A DNA stretch of 64,000 bases, taken from positions 32,010,305 to 32,074,304 of the forward strand of contig NC_058158.1 in assembly GCF_020080835.1 (NCBI RefSeq), given 5' to 3'. The stretch's first letter is position 1; every line of letters starts with the position of its first letter. Source of the stretch: Cotesia glomerata. Taxonomy: Eukaryota > Arthropoda > Insecta > Hymenoptera > Braconidae. A program made the translations under genes and the position numbers. Shown in pieces: positions 13,895 through 27,199 of the stretch. The notes beneath the pieces were generated by a model that saw only the letters and a program-made list of their open reading frames with translations, did not search any database and was not told where the DNA came from.

Positions 13895-16109
13895 TTTTAT
13901 ACTCTTAAATAATACTAAGTTATTTTTATTTTATTATTTCTCAGATGTGATCCAATTATTATTTTTTAGCATGATAATATAATTGTGTTAAAATTATTAA
14001 ATTAAATAACTCAGATGAAAAATTTTATAATTTTTTGTATTGAGCTCTATTTCGCGCGTATGAACTACGCAAAAGTTGCCGGAGAACTGGTGACTGATAA
14101 TTTTTCCAAGAGTTCTTACCTATCTTTCACACCATTATTTCTATTTTATTATTAAAGCTATCCATTTATTATTCTTTTATAGTATGTAAATTGTAATATT
14201 TAAAAAATTTATAATATTTTGAATAATTTTCAACAGAGATGTTTATTTGTAAAAGCTGTATACTTATAAATAGTCTTTGTTTGGATAAGTGAAAATGGAA
14301 CAGATTGGTCAGCTCGGTTTAAAAACCATTAATTTAAATTTAATACTTTCTAAATAATATCTTTGACGTAATAACCCACACTGTTACTTTATAAACAAAA
14401 AAAAAATGTCTAATATAAAAAGTAAACGCTAATTATAAAAACAAATAGAAAAATTTTAAGGTCAAACAAGGTGTAAAATTGTGAGAGCGAAGTTCAAATA
14501 TTTGGTCAGCAAAGCATTTGTACACTCAATAGTTAAAATTACTCAATTTTTTAAATAAATAATATCAATTGTTACAATAAAATATTGTATTATCTGATTA
14601 ATATGTTAATGAGATTATATGAATTATAATTTGAATTACGATACAATGGATTCACGTAAAAAAGTAAATTATTTATCACACTTGTTATCAATTGTAAACG
14701 TACACATTTTGCTACGATACAGCTTTTGTTATTACTCATCACGACCACAAATAAAAATTATATATCGAGTAATAAAAATGTTCTAATTACAGATCACATT
14801 AATTTAAGTTACTTGATTATTGATATAATAAAAAAATTTATACTACACTAGAATTGATGTTTTTTTTTTTACGTATTGGGTAAAGTAAAATTATTGACTA
14901 GTTTTTCAAAATCCTATCACGAGATAAGTCTTGATTTTATCCGAGTGTGAATAGAACTGATGGCTCTGTTGATGTATTACATATCAAGTTGACGCAGATA
15001 GGATGTGATAAGATTAAAATATATGTTTAACAGTGTACTACATTATTAAATTGTGTTGATAACTGTGATTGTTTATGAAACTTTTTGAAACACATCAAGA
15101 ATCTATTAATAATTTATGCAGATAAAATTTTTTTAACTATTAGATTTTCGATAAGTAATGTTTAGTTTAAATGTCAATTTTTATTTTTATAATAATTTTT
15201 AAAGTTTATAAATGAAAAATTATATTGATTTTAAATGAATATATTTTAATTTTAATAAATGATTTAATCACTATAATTTACAGTATTTTAATATTAACAT
15301 AGCTTGCTGAAGTTTGCATTGGATTTACTGGATTTAATCAGTGAATTTTTTACGGACAAAAACTATTTACAAAAAAGTGAAGAATTTCGGTGCTAGCCCA
15401 TCGATCGAGGAAAATCATTTAGTTGGATCTGAAATAAAATTTATATATTCAATTATTGTAATATTTTATCGACATTATTAAAACTATTATTAGTAATTAA
15501 GCTCTCTTTAAATATTTTTTTGATCGAATGAATATTTAAAAAAATTAAAAATTAATTAAATACCAGGTAAAAGACAGTACAAATAAATGTTAGATCTCAT
15601 TGGGATCTTTTATTATTAATTCAATTTTTGAAACAGATTACATGTTAAATTATGAAAAAAAAAATATCAAAACATTCTAAATCAATATTTAAATTTAACC
15701 AAAACAAAATCCATGATTTTATGAAGTATTAATTTTGATTAATATAATCTTTAAACAATTAAAGCTACCGCAGAAATACTAATTTTTTTAGGTCTAAGTC
15801 TGTATAACAGTATAAAAGCAAGATCAATAAACAAATAGTAATTTAATTCTTTCATTCATTTAGCATGAATAAAAAAAAATTATAAATCTCAATTAAAACC
15901 CCTAATACGACTGGTGAAATATAATGGCAACTATATATATATTTAATACATTCAATAATTACAACTATTTAAAAATCGTAAAGTAATAATTGAAGGTGTA
16001 TAATATTTGTCAATTATTTTTGTTCATTCTTAAGAAATACCGTTTTGTCAAGGATACAAATATTAATGGTATGGTTTTGGTTAAAGATACTGCTCGTTCA
16101 CACATACTC
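13895..16109. other. Intergenic region between TMEM179-like gene and TIM23
   Basis: Both flanking genes are on the minus strand, so this stretch holds the upstream region of the TMEM179-like gene and the 3' UTR of TIM23. A locally GC-richer patch at about 14040-14100 (GCGCGTATGAAC) is the likeliest promoter or 5' UTR of the TMEM179-like gene. The rest is AT-rich with nothing I recognise. Confidence 0.5.
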
Positions 16110-16706
16110 TTACGCTGGGTTCATATTGTGATGCCTTAACTGAGTTAATGAGTCCCGACTGTTCCATAAGCAGTACATTGATGCTAACGCCAACCCTACA
16201 CCACCTCCCATCAAACATTTTGGAAGTCCCGCTGTAAGAAATAATAATAATTATTATTATTTATTTATTTATTTATTCAAGAACGCCAATCGGCAATATA
16301 CAGTAGTAATTATAAAATTTATATTGTGATTATTGTTATTTGCAAGAACAATGATAGTTGAAAAGAAAAAGAAAGAGAAAAAAATAATAGGGATATTATC
16401 ATCACTAAAAATAATAAGATGCCTGTCGTATAACATATTTAGAAAATTTTTTCACAGACATAATAATAATGTAATTTACTTCTGGAAAAAGTGAGTTTAT
16501 CAAATTTGGTGAGATACAATCTTCTAAAATATGCAATTTAATTTTGTAATGATGAAAAAATTTTAACTTCCCGCTAAGAAAATTGAAAATTTTCAAAAAG
16601 CGGGAAGTTATTGGTTTTACCCCGTTTTTCGAAAATCGAGTTCTCATCAGATCTTGACGTTTTGAGGTCCTAGGAAGCTTCCCTGATTGTTTTTGCGATG
16701 ATGTCC

Positions 16707-16763
<57 letters not shown>

Positions 16764-18338
16764 CGACCCTCTTATAACTTTTGAACGGCTTGACCGATTT
16801 AGTCGCGGTTGATGCCATTTGAAAGGGCTTGACCAAACTTAAATTTTGAATACTATTTGGACTGATTCGAACCAGTAGATTTTGAGAAATCTCAAAAAAC
16901 TACAAAAAAAAATTTTTTGAAATGAGGTTTTTTTGGAATTACTTTTAAACGGCTTTATCGATCAATTCCAAAAACTAATCAGCTCTTAAAATTAAAAAAC
17001 CACGTCGATCACCGCAAGCTCGGTCAAAATCAGTTGATTCGTTCGTGAGTTATCGTTGTCGAAAGAAAACCGAAAAAAGTGTTTTTTCAGAATTACTTCA
17101 AAATTCCTGGCTCGATCGATTAAAACTTGAAAATTTTTCATGAAGCTTCAAAAACTGCGTTGAATGTTGCCAACCGCGTGAAAATCGGTTCATTCATTCA
17201 AAAGTTATTACCGTTTGAAAATTCAAAAAATTGTGTTTTATTAAACTTCTATTAGAGTTTTGAGCTCGAAGAGCTCAAAAACGTAATGTATAGTTTTGAG
17301 CGCTTAAGAACAAAATGAGCGGGAAGTTGCAGGGATGGCCTTTAGGGTCAAACGTCATCCTAATTTTTTTTTATTACTAACCAGTTGATTTAAACAGCAT
17401 TCCAGTACAAGTAGCAGCAATCATAGTATTTATCGAATCGTCAGTATCTCTAATTAATTGAAGACCTACACCTATTCCGCTGTACATCACACAAACTACG
17501 CCAAGTGTATTTGCTACCGAAGATCCATTTTTCATAACATGATTAAGTAATCTGAAAAAATAATATGAATTGTTATTATTTTCAACTTCAAATTCAGCAA
17601 TCAAATTGATTTAAATATTTCTTACTGAGTTCTCCTAAGCTTTCCAGTTTGTCCCTCCATTGTGGTAGCTTTTAAGCCTCTGTAAAATCCTCTCATGCCT
17701 CCAATACCAGCACCTATCATACAAGAAGCACCAATTTGACCAAAAGCTAATTCAAATCGTCCTCTAGATCTTCCTGCACCATCAGTTATAACTAATCCAT
17801 CGGAGGTAATGAATTCTGGTTGATTTGTTGGTAAAAATGCCGGATCGAAGTTTAAATACGGACTATAAGGAGTTAGACGTTGCGATGATACTGAAAAAAA
17901 AAAAAAAAAAAATTTATAGTACAATTTTAATAAAATGATAAATATGATCAGAATGTTTAATAAAATATTCGAGTTTAATAAATAATTTTATGGTAAATTA
18001 ATTACAATAGTTTGTAAATATCAGACTAATCAAAGAACTACTGATTCGATTAAAGGTTTAATTCTTTGAAAATAAAAAAAAATTGAAAAAGAAATATTAT
18101 TGGTATTCATTTTTTTTAAATTAATGTCATGTGATATATATGATAAATAATAAATAATAAAATGGTTAATTAAAAATGTGATCAATGGTAAAGATAGGTT
18201 AGAATATAAGTTTGAAGTAAATTATAAATTACAACTTATAAAAATATATTATAACTTACAAGAAATATCGAGGTTTTCATTACTATAATCGGATGTTGAC
18301 GATGATTCGTTCGAGTCGTTATTATTAAATCCCATCAT
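16110..18338 (-). CDS. Tim23: Mitochondrial import inner membrane translocase subunit TIM23
   Basis: TIM23 forms the core of the TIM23 complex that takes presequence proteins across or into the mitochondrial inner membrane. Four minus-strand exons (18338-18260, 17890-17626, 17551-17382, 16231-16110) join in frame to 211 residues, the usual size. The N-terminal part is hydrophilic (Asn/Ser-rich, facing the intermembrane space). The motif YSPYLNFDP is followed by the four-helix Tim17/22/23 domain with its glycine-rich helices (GAGIGGMRGFYRG, then MYSGIGVGLQ). The last exon reads through GGGVGLALASMYCLW to the SRDSL motif. The start is the first of two adjacent ATGs at 18336-18338. The third intron (16232-17381) contains an interspersed repeat and a LINE tail. 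Promoter-side DNA is shared with the divergent TPR-RRM gene. Confidence 0.95.
16246..16330 (-). repeat. LINE 3'-end fragment
   Basis: Read on the minus strand the piece ends GCCGATTGGCGTTCTTGAAT followed by AAATAAATAAATAA, the style of 3' tail left by many non-LTR retrotransposons. Only the extreme 3' end is present, as expected for a 5'-truncated insertion in the last TIM23 intron. Clade (R1/Jockey-like) is a guess. Confidence 0.5.
16561..17362. repeat. Interspersed repeat with CTTCCCGCT / AGCGGGAAG ends
   Basis: The element begins with a short inverted pair (AACTTCCCGCT and AGCGGGAAGTT, 16566-16610). It contains a (GT)n stretch and ends GAGCGGGAAGTTGCAGGGAT followed by GGTCAAACGTCATCC. Relatives occur at about 38421-38776, 44480-44690 (inverted) and 48060-48250 (3' part). 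The repeated AACTTTTGAACGGCTTGACC block resembles decayed coding or regulatory sequence but has no open frame. It sits inside a TIM23 intron, so it is spliced out. The class of transposon is unknown. Confidence 0.65.
16711..16760. repeat. (GT)n microsatellite
   Basis: About 24 GT dinucleotides in an unbroken run lie inside the interspersed repeat. The inverted relative near 44490-44510 carries a shorter (AC)n tract at the equivalent place, so the microsatellite is part of the element. Confidence 0.9.
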
Positions 18339-19450
18339 CTTTGTTCTAATTTACAAACGCACGATGTAGATCAAAAATTTTCATCGAAAAATCCGAAGGT
18401 AGCGAAAGGTCGTGGTGGTCGTGACACTAAAGCGGATGATTCAATATCATGCGTTATTTTTTTTTTTATTTTTTATGGATTTTGCTCAGTTGGTAATAAA
18501 TACATTATTTTCAAAATTGAATACTTTATGTTATAAATTAATCAATACACTGTAATTAATTGAGATATTATTTATACGAGTTTTTCATTAATTGGAAAAT
18601 TTTTATTGTCTATTCTATAATTAAAAAGTTGAAAAAAAATTTTTTTATACCGGATACACATTCATAAATATAAATAGTTCTAAACAGAGCAGCCACTTAA
18701 TTTTTTTTATTTCAAAATAATTACGTTAAATAATTGAATAAAAATTTCATAAATACTATTTATAAAAATTTTAAAGACACTGGTTGACAGACATTATAAA
18801 TTTTTTAAAAATTGTATAGCAATATAATTATTATAAAAAAAAAATTTAATAAAACAATTCCACATGTGAAATTTAAAAAAGTTATTAGTGGAAATTTTTT
18901 AAAGCATTTTTTTTGTTCTAATTTTTCTAATAATTGATTTTTATAATAAAAATTTAAAAAATTGAATTAAACAGCAACTGATAATATCGGAATCTGTAAA
19001 AAATTTCAATGCACATGATTATTTTTGTATATTTATCAATGTGGGAAGAGAAATTAATTTGCAACGTTTTCTATCAAGTCTTATGTTTGAAAACAAGAGA
19101 TATTCAATTATATAGTTAGTAGCTTGATAGCACAATAATTCCCACAAGAAGTATATTTTAAAATATTTTGTATTGTCTTCATTTTAAAATCAACTCAAGT
19201 CATCAACGGTACGTACTAACAAATTGTTTCTGTTAATTTATAACCTACTACCTATTAGCTAGCAACTGATAAAGGTATTACGTGTGCACTAACATTTATT
19301 ATATTTTTCAGAAATAGTACTGCAATTGTTTTTTAAATACATATATAAATATAATAAACGCAAAGCCGACAAACTTATACGGTTGATAAATATTAAAAAA
19401 AAATTATTTGACGATACGTTTTGAATTAAGTTAAATAAAAGGAGGTTGAA
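18339..19450. promoter_or_regulatory. Divergent promoter region, TIM23 / TPR-RRM gene
   Basis: About 1.1 kb separates two divergent start codons. A GC-richer segment next to TIM23 (18390-18430, containing GGTCGTGGTGGTCGTGAC) probably marks its 5' UTR or core promoter. The TPR-RRM start at 19451 is preceded by GGAGGTTGAA. The remainder is AT-rich with no recognised element. Confidence 0.45.
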
Positions 19451-21497
19451 ATGGACAACGAACGTTGTGATAGAAATAATAGTGTTGTAGAATGTGAAAA
19501 TATACTGAAAGTACTAAATATTAATGATAATAATTCAGTACAACAAGAAAATATTGACATAAATAATATGTCTGTGCATATATCGAAAAAAAAATTGAAA
19601 AAAGAAAGGCAACGTGCTAAAAAATTAGAAGCTGCTAATAAAAGTTCACGTGTATCAAAGAATATAAATAAAAATAGCCAACAAATATCTTATTCGAAAA
19701 ATAATATCACTGAAGAAAACATAAAAAACGATATTGATAATACGATAAATGATATAGATAGTCATAATAGTAGCAATTCAATTATAGAAAATGATATAGA
19801 TGATTTATCATTAGAGCAATCAGCTTTCGTTCAGTCAATTGTTAAACAAAGAAATAAATTAAAAAATAACTATATCGTTAAAGATAATAAAAACTCGTTA
19901 GAAAATATATCTGATAATAATAATATCAATAGTTTTGATTCATCAGATGATTTACAAGGATTTACTGTGGTTAAAAAAGTGAGTTTTTAATTTTATTTAA
20001 TAATTTACATATGGTTAGAATATTTAATTAATTTTTAAATATTTTTTTTTTTCAGGACAAAAACACTAGAGATTGGGATAAAACCCCAGAAGGGTATGGA
20101 AAAGAAGGGTTTAGATTAATTATGAAAGGTCAAAAGGCTGATGCTATATACTATTTTTCAAAGGCTATTCAATTAGATCATTTAGAAGATATTCGTCATT
20201 ATATTAATAGAAGTTATTGTTATTTAAATGTTGGTAGTTATCTTGAGTAAGTATTTTATCCTGATTATAATTTTACGGTTTCTGGCATTTAATTATAAAT
20301 TTTTATTTTTTATTTTTTCAGAGCTCTGAGTGATATCAAATTTGTTATTTCTCGTACAGATGATCCAGTATTAATAAGTATTATGAAATGTAGGCAAGCA
20401 CAAGCATTCATGGGACTAGAGGTAAATTAATAAAAATAAATTAAATCATTATCGTTCAATAATATTATATATTTAAATAATCAATGCATAATTAAATTAT
20501 AGCATTTTAATGAAGCCGAAAAATGTTTTCAAGAAGCATTAAATGTTCTTCCAGATTGTTTGCCTGTTAAATTTGAACTTTATAGGATGAAAATAGTTCA
20601 ACTTATTAATATGGGATTTTCTGAGAGATATATTTTAAAAGTATTTAGAAAAACACCATTGATTAATGTAAAGGTATGTTTTATTTTATAAGATGAAGGC
20701 TATTAAATGTTCGTTTAGCTTTTTATCATTTTATCCATAAATTTATTATTAATTAAATTAATTATTTAATTAAAAAATATCTTTGTTTTTTTAGGATGCA
20801 ATTGCTATTTTGTATGAATTGAGTAATGACTACGATAAAAAACTTGATGACAGTAATATAAGTAGTGATATTGAGACGGAAATATTTCAATCGGATAGTG
20901 ATGATAATCCAAGTAATACAAGTATATTTAAAGAAGTATTTGACTATAATGATCACGATAATTCTTGGCAAGCACCAACTAATATTGAAGTAGAATATCA
21001 AGCGTAAGTATTTTTACAATTTTTTATTATATTTTAAGAAAATATAATATTTAATTTAATAAAAATTTTAATTGCTTAATAGAAAAACAAAAGGAGCTAA
21101 AAATTCAAAAAAAATTGAATCTAAAGTTAATGGTGGTAAAGTAAAAACCGCCGATGTAACTGACTCAACAAAAAGTTTACAAAAAACTACTACGATTGAC
21201 GCTAAGGCTGTGTGGGTCGGAAGTTTGACTTCTAAAATAAAAGATAGTATGTTGCTTAAGAAATTTTCAGAGTAAGTTAAACATTGTAATTAACTTTTTT
21301 GCTGTTAAAATTTAATATTTACAAATGTGTGTACAATTTTTGTGTTTAGGTTTGGCAAAGTTAACAGTGTTGCCGTTTTACCCGGTGAAAGATATGGTTT
21401 TATTAATTTTGTCGAAGCTCGTTCTGCCCAGCGAGCTGTCGAAGCCGGTTTTGTTGAATTGTGTGGAATGAAATTGCCAATTAAAATCCGCGCATAA
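19451..21497 (+). CDS. TPR and RRM domain protein
   Basis: Seven exons (19451-19978, 20056-20246, 20322-20421, 20503-20673, 20795-21003, 21083-21271, 21350-21497) join in frame to 511 residues. The first 176 residues are low-complexity Asn/Asp/Lys-rich with a basic stretch (KKKLKKERQRAKKLE). Residues about 177-320 carry TPR-type helices (GYGKEGFRLIMKGQKADAIY, then HFNEAEKCFQEALNVLP). An acidic linker follows. The C-terminus is a compact RRM, with RNP2-like AVWVGSL and RNP1-like RYGFINFV, ending KLPIKIRA. A TPR block suggests a protein-binding adaptor, and the RRM suggests RNA binding. I do not recognise a named orthologue. Tetratricopeptide repeat protein 31 has a similar length, but an RRM there is not something I can confirm. 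Confidence 0.85.
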
Positions 21498-22798
21498 ATA
21501 TAGAGAAAGTTATTTCACTATGACGTACAACGATTAAAGTAAAAACATTAATATTTTATTTGAATTAAAAATATTTTATATTACTATATAAATATGACTT
21601 TTTTCAAAGTATTTTCATGTTATTAAATATAATGATTCATTACAAAAAATGAAATATTTCTTTATAATCAATCGCAAAATTTAAAAATAAATGACAAAAT
21701 AAACGAATATTCTTATTATTAAAAATTTAATTCAATGCCTTTATTAATTTTTACAATGATAAAATTTTAATTTTAGGAAAATAAATAAGCATGTATATGA
21801 TTTAATTTTCAGGTTCTTTATTTACAGTTCTTAGCAATTACATACTTAACGACATGAATCTTGTTTTAATTATCATACAAAATGAAAATAAATACGTAAA
21901 GTGTGAAGCAATGTTCAGTCTAAATAATAAAAAAAAAAAAGTAATACAGAAAAAAATTATGTATATTATTGTCTATGGTAGTTCGTTTCGTTTTTTAAAA
22001 ATTGATACCTAAACATCTAAATTAAAAAACATTAACTGTAAAAAATTCTCCCTTAAAAAAAAATCAAAAATAGTTCTTATGTAGACAATAAACAAATAGA
22101 ATGCATTAAAACAAATAATAAATGCTTGTCCAATTTGATTAAAAAAATACAATTACAATAAAAATGAATGTGATTCTTATATTTCAGTTATAGTAAAAAG
22201 TTATAACACTCTAATTATAACTCCTTATTCTGGAATTATTATTTATATTCATACATTTATTTACAAACAATTCAAATAGTTTCAATATTTTCCTTTTTTA
22301 AACTTGTTCTGTAGAAATGATATATAAATTATCAATATAAATTGTATTATGCATTTCTTTGCTGTAGTTAGTTTTTAATTTTTTCAATTAAAATTTTTTA
22401 AAAATTTTAACTAATTTTCGTGATAATCATATTGCAAATTTTTTTACACTTACATAACACATAAAAAAAATAAATTCAAATGTTTATATTTCTTATCGTT
22501 ATTAGGGCCAGGCTAGCAAAATTGTTAATGATTTATTATTGTAATCTTTCAACTCAAGTATTTGATGTTAATTATTCCAAAAAAATTTGATAAACTCTTT
22601 TAGATTAAAATTGGACATTTTAATTGTCAGTCTAATTGTTACAATTAAAAAGAAAAAAAAAAAAAAACGGTTATTTATAAATAATTATTTTACTTTTATA
22701 TATTTTTAAGCAAAATCTAAAATTATCCAATTAGTAAAATTATAAGTAATAAATAATCTATTCACAAATTATGTCAAGACATAACTATCAATATTTGA
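21498..22798. other. Convergent 3' ends
   Basis: These 1.3 kb lie between the stop codons of two convergent genes and should hold both 3' UTRs. The DNA is AT-rich with several AATAAA/ATTAAA hexamers on each strand. No ORF or repeat was recognised. Confidence 0.6.
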
Positions 22799-25700
22799 TT
22801 ACCTACGTCCTGATTTATGAATTCCAGTCATATGAGAAGCACGAGAAATAGCCGATGGCCAATCTGTGTTGCAAATATAACATTTTCGTGTACAAGATTC
22901 ATTAGCATGTATTCGATCCAGTGCATGTGTACACAATAAAACTAAACTTGGAATTTGACGTACTCTACAACCAGCAGAGATTTTTCTTTTTGTTACCTGT
23001 GGTTTAACAATTACTGGAGAAGGTACAGGAATAGTATTTTGGTCATCAGCATCTACATCCATATTTTCATCATTGTCGATTTTTTGGATTTTTATTTCTT
23101 CACGAGTTTCATTTAATTCAAGGACGTTGTTGTTACTGATCGTAGTAGAAACTTCTTCACTATTTTTTTGATTCGGGATGATTCCATTGAGAAGTATATC
23201 AGAAGGAGTATCAGTTAATAGTAACTCATTTGGACGACTTTCCGAATCTTGTGATTTACTATCGTCACTGTTATCACGACTTACTATTTCATATGAATCA
23301 TTTTTCTTCTTTATTGTAATACTTATTCCAATTCCAGAATCACGATCACTGCTTTCTCGCGTATCGCTTGTATCATTTGTTATTTGCTGATGATCAACAC
23401 GTACTTTACATGAAATTTTATGGGAAGCCAGTATATCACCGTTGCGAAATAAACGAGAACAATTTGAACACCTGTGCTCTATTGGTTCTTGATATTGTTT
23501 TATACTTTCTTGTGTTAAATAATTATTACTTTCTTTAAATGTTTCTAGTGGAAATGATGATCGACGCAGCAAAGATTCTGGATCATCCATCAGTAAATTA
23601 GATTTTGATAATGATGAATTAGCCTTGCGAATTTTTTGTTTCAATATTAAATCTGGATCCATATTAAGGTACTTTGGATTCGATGGTTTCATTTCAACGC
23701 CACGGAGTTTGCTAAATTCTCTTCTATGACTATATTCATCCCGACGCATCTTCTCATAACTTTTCAGCTCCAGTGGACAGTATTTACATATAAATCTAAG
23801 TGAACCATCCTCATCTCTAACTGCTGCAAATGTTCGAAGTGGTCCAGGAATACATGGCTCTTTTATAGGAGATACTTGCTGTTTTACTCGAGCGTTTATT
23901 TTACGTGCTTCAGGATTACTTCGACGTCTGATCACTGCTTTTTTAACTGGAGAAGCAACTTTTTTTTTTTCTATTTTTACTTCTTTTTTTACTGTTTTTT
24001 CAGCTTTTATAACAGGTTCTGAGGTAGCCGGCATCATTTTTAAGGACTGCTCAATCAACGGATCGGGATCACGCACTTTATGATATTCTAAAAAGTGTTT
24101 TCTTAAATTTTTAAAACCATTTTTAGAACATAATATACAGTAAGTTGGTTCTTTTGGCTTTGATTCCATTGGCACATCATCACTAATTGAATGATTACTT
24201 TTATCATTGGATAAAGCGCTACTTCTTCTTGTTCTTTTCTGAGCAATGGGAATTTCATCTAACGACGAATTACTGAAATTCACTGCAGTATCTAGCAATG
24301 AAATATTTTCATTATAATTAAACTTTGATTTTTCTCGTAATCCATTTCTAGTTGACGGTAGTCTAGGTTTTTCAACTTTAACTTGCCGTTTTATTTGAGC
24401 CGGTCTTTTTAAACCACGTTTAATGGCTCGTTTCTTTGCCGATGCTGATCTTGGTGATAATAATGGTGGAGGTGGTGGTGGTGGTGGCAATAATGGCGAT
24501 GCATCATAATCGATTCGTCCAGTACTTTTCAATACCTCTTCAACTTGTTTAGTTTTTAAATCCAATCCGTGTCCTTGCGTTACATGCATGCGATAAACAC
24601 TTTTACTGGAGAAATTTCTCATACACACATGACATTGGAAATTGTAAATAGGTTTTCGCAATAAAAAGTACACTTTATGCACCTTCAATAAATGTTTAAC
24701 TAAATTTTCTGATTCATGAGACAGTGCTCCACAAATATAACACTTGTAGCGTAAACATCGACGGTGAATGTTCCAATAATGCTCAACAACATGATTAGAG
24801 GTCATAAAAGTCTCACCACATACTTTACAATCAAGTTCAGTTTTATCTTGCTCACGTGGATAAATATTATCAAATTTAATAGTGATACCATGGCTTTTAC
24901 AATGAGTCTTAAAAACATTCAATTTTGTTGTTTTTAAATTACAAATAGGACAAGTTCTAAGGATACTATTTTCTGAATTTTGATTTTCAGGTATACTGTT
25001 TTTAGTTGGTGACTCATATGTCAACGAACTTGATGATAAGGATAACTTCGTTTGAACTTTACTTCCTTCATTAGATTTTTTACTATTATTATTGTGATTA
25101 TTTCCTACTTGTTTATTGACATTTTTACCCGCTGGTGAACGTATATAAATTCCATGAACTTTTCGGTTATGAACTCGTTTATTTTTAAGGGAATAAAAAT
25201 GTTTTCCACAAGTTTCACAGCGATAGACGTTCAAATTTCGTGACCGTTCGACACGTCGTTTTTTCTGTGGCGGCTCTTGATGAATAGCTTCTTCAACTGC
25301 CGGCTCAGGTTCAGGAATACTCTGTGAAGGCTGCTTACGTTTGTAACTTCGAATCAATTCAGGAGCTCCACCGTGAATAGCTACTACGTGTTTCTTCAAA
25401 TTGTATTTGTCGGAATAAATTCTGTCACAGAAACAACAAGTTATTCTTGTACCAGGTTCACATGCCATAACGGACTTAATGAACTCGGTTGTATCAACAA
25501 TAGTTGTATCGTCACTGCGTATATTTTTAACAGGAGCACTTTCAACTGATTTATTGTTATTGGAGACTTCATTTTCCTGATTATTAGATGAATTTGTCTC
25601 ATTCTTAATACCGTGGTCAGATTTTTTACGGACCGGCGGTTGGATGATGTTATGTATACGCTCTTCGTGTTCTTTTAGCGACCTTATATGATTATATTGC

Positions 25701-26207
25701 TTACCACATGTTACACATGGATAAAGGACACGTGTGCGTTGAACGGAGAATTGGAAATTCGGTAAAGCCGTGTTTCCATTACCTAAAACCGGTTGGTACT
25801 TGATGTAAGGTGCCGTAGGATTATTTTGGGTCGACGAACACGACTCAGTATCATGATGTGATGAACTAGGCACGTCATAATTTATTGGGGTTAAATTACT
25901 ATTTTCAACATCACCGTTAATCGTCTCAGCGTCATCGTTATTAACAGTATCATTGTCGTAATTGTAATAGTCATCTGTCATTTCTGATCCAGTTTCGTCG
26001 TCACTCGTCTCCGGATTAGGATCTTCTTGGAGATCCCGTATTAGCTGTATTGTTTCCCATATTTTATCACATCTTTCTAATTCGACAAAACACGGTTTTA
26101 ATCCGTATGTTGCCTCTATTTCCAGTGATAATTCCAACGGATCCTGAATAAAAAATATACAGTTGAATTAGCTCAGCAATCAATGTAATAAAATTTAAAC
26201 TTGCGAA

Positions 26208-26245
<38 letters not shown>

Positions 26246-26496
26246 GAATGAATAAAAATTTTTAAATAATGGTAATTTATTTTAATTCATTTTAATTACT
26301 GATAAATTATAAGTAAATATATTAGCGTACTAAAAATAATATTTATGAAACCTGTTGAAATGTAAACGAAACTCACCTGAAACTCAGCGGTATTTATAGT
26401 AACGACATTGTTTGTTTCTACACCACTAATTTTATTTGATTCTGGCTCAATGAATGTATCCACATTCTCACTAATCGATGGTGGTATCACTTCCAT
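22799..26496 (-). CDS. Large multi-C2H2 zinc-finger protein
   Basis: Two minus-strand exons (26496-26377 and 26143-22799) join in frame to 1154 residues. The N-terminus is acidic (DDETGSEMTDDYYNYD). About ten dispersed Cys2His2-type modules follow: YPCVTCGKQYNHIRSLKEHE near residue 181, then CCFCDRIYSDKYNLKKH, YRCETCGKHFYSLKNKR, CPICNLKTTKLNVFKTH, a closely spaced central group of three, and isolated later ones including the C-terminal RKCYICNTDWPSAISRASH. Between them are basic linkers, a run of prolines, and Ser/Asp-rich disordered segments. The fingers are separated by long linkers and are not a KRAB-like tandem array. It is therefore probably a nuclear DNA- or RNA-binding regulator. I cannot assign an orthologue. 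The ATG at 26496 opens a 40-residue first exon. Confidence 0.9.
26221..26240. repeat. Poly(A) run in zinc-finger gene intron
   Basis: A homopolymer A-run from about 26213 lies in the single intron (26144-26376) of the zinc-finger gene. It is only a low-complexity tract. Confidence 0.8.
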
Positions 26497-27199
26497 CGTT
26501 ATTTAAAATATTAATCATTAAAAGTAATATATATTTAATAAACCCTATTTTTAAAATAATAGTCATTAGATTTTTACAACCTTCTCAATGCATCAAGCGT
26601 TCAGACATATTGGATTTCTAACAAAAAACGTGGCAACAGTGTTTTAGACGCTAACAAAAATTATCATTGGCTAGGTTTTTAAAATATAAAACCGCCAAAA
26701 ATATTTAACAAGCACTCAGAACTTTTTAAAACAACTATCAAAATTAAATAATTTAAATTTAATTCTTGTGTTGTTAAATTTATAAATTATCATTCAACAT
26801 ATGATCCATTTAAATAATAAAAAAATAAATAATATAGTATCTAATATAAAATTTGGCGCTGTTAAATTATTCTGACACAAAGTTATCATTGGATGGTAAA
26901 TTTTATATATTTTTATTTTGTAGTATAACTAGAAAAAAAATTGCGATAGTGTGTGTCAATTTATTTATTAAAAAAAATACACCAAGTAATTGTTTCATTA
27001 ATACGTAATTTATATAATTATTGATGATTAATAATTATTAGGGCGCATACAAATTTTTTTTTGTTTTATAGTTTATATATTTTCTTAATAATTGTCAGAT
27101 GAAAATTAAATTTTATTAAACATAACCAATTTTTATTTTTATTTAAATTGCAGTAATAAATGATATTTTGTTTGTGATATTGTTAAAAATTATTTAAAA
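26497..27199. promoter_or_regulatory. Divergent promoter region, zinc-finger gene / listerin
   Basis: This 703-bp spacer lies between two divergent start codons. Two similar blocks, AAAATTATCATTGGCTAGG near 26656 and AAGTTATCATTGGATGG near 26881, look like a repeated ATCATTGG (inverted CCAAT: CCAATGAT) element. This would suit a bidirectional CCAAT-type promoter, which is inferred. No TATA assignment is made. Confidence 0.45.

Noticed and set aside
16405..16836. 143-codon minus-strand open frame containing poly(TH)
   Set aside because: It is the (GT)n microsatellite and repeat read through by chance inside a TIM23 intron.
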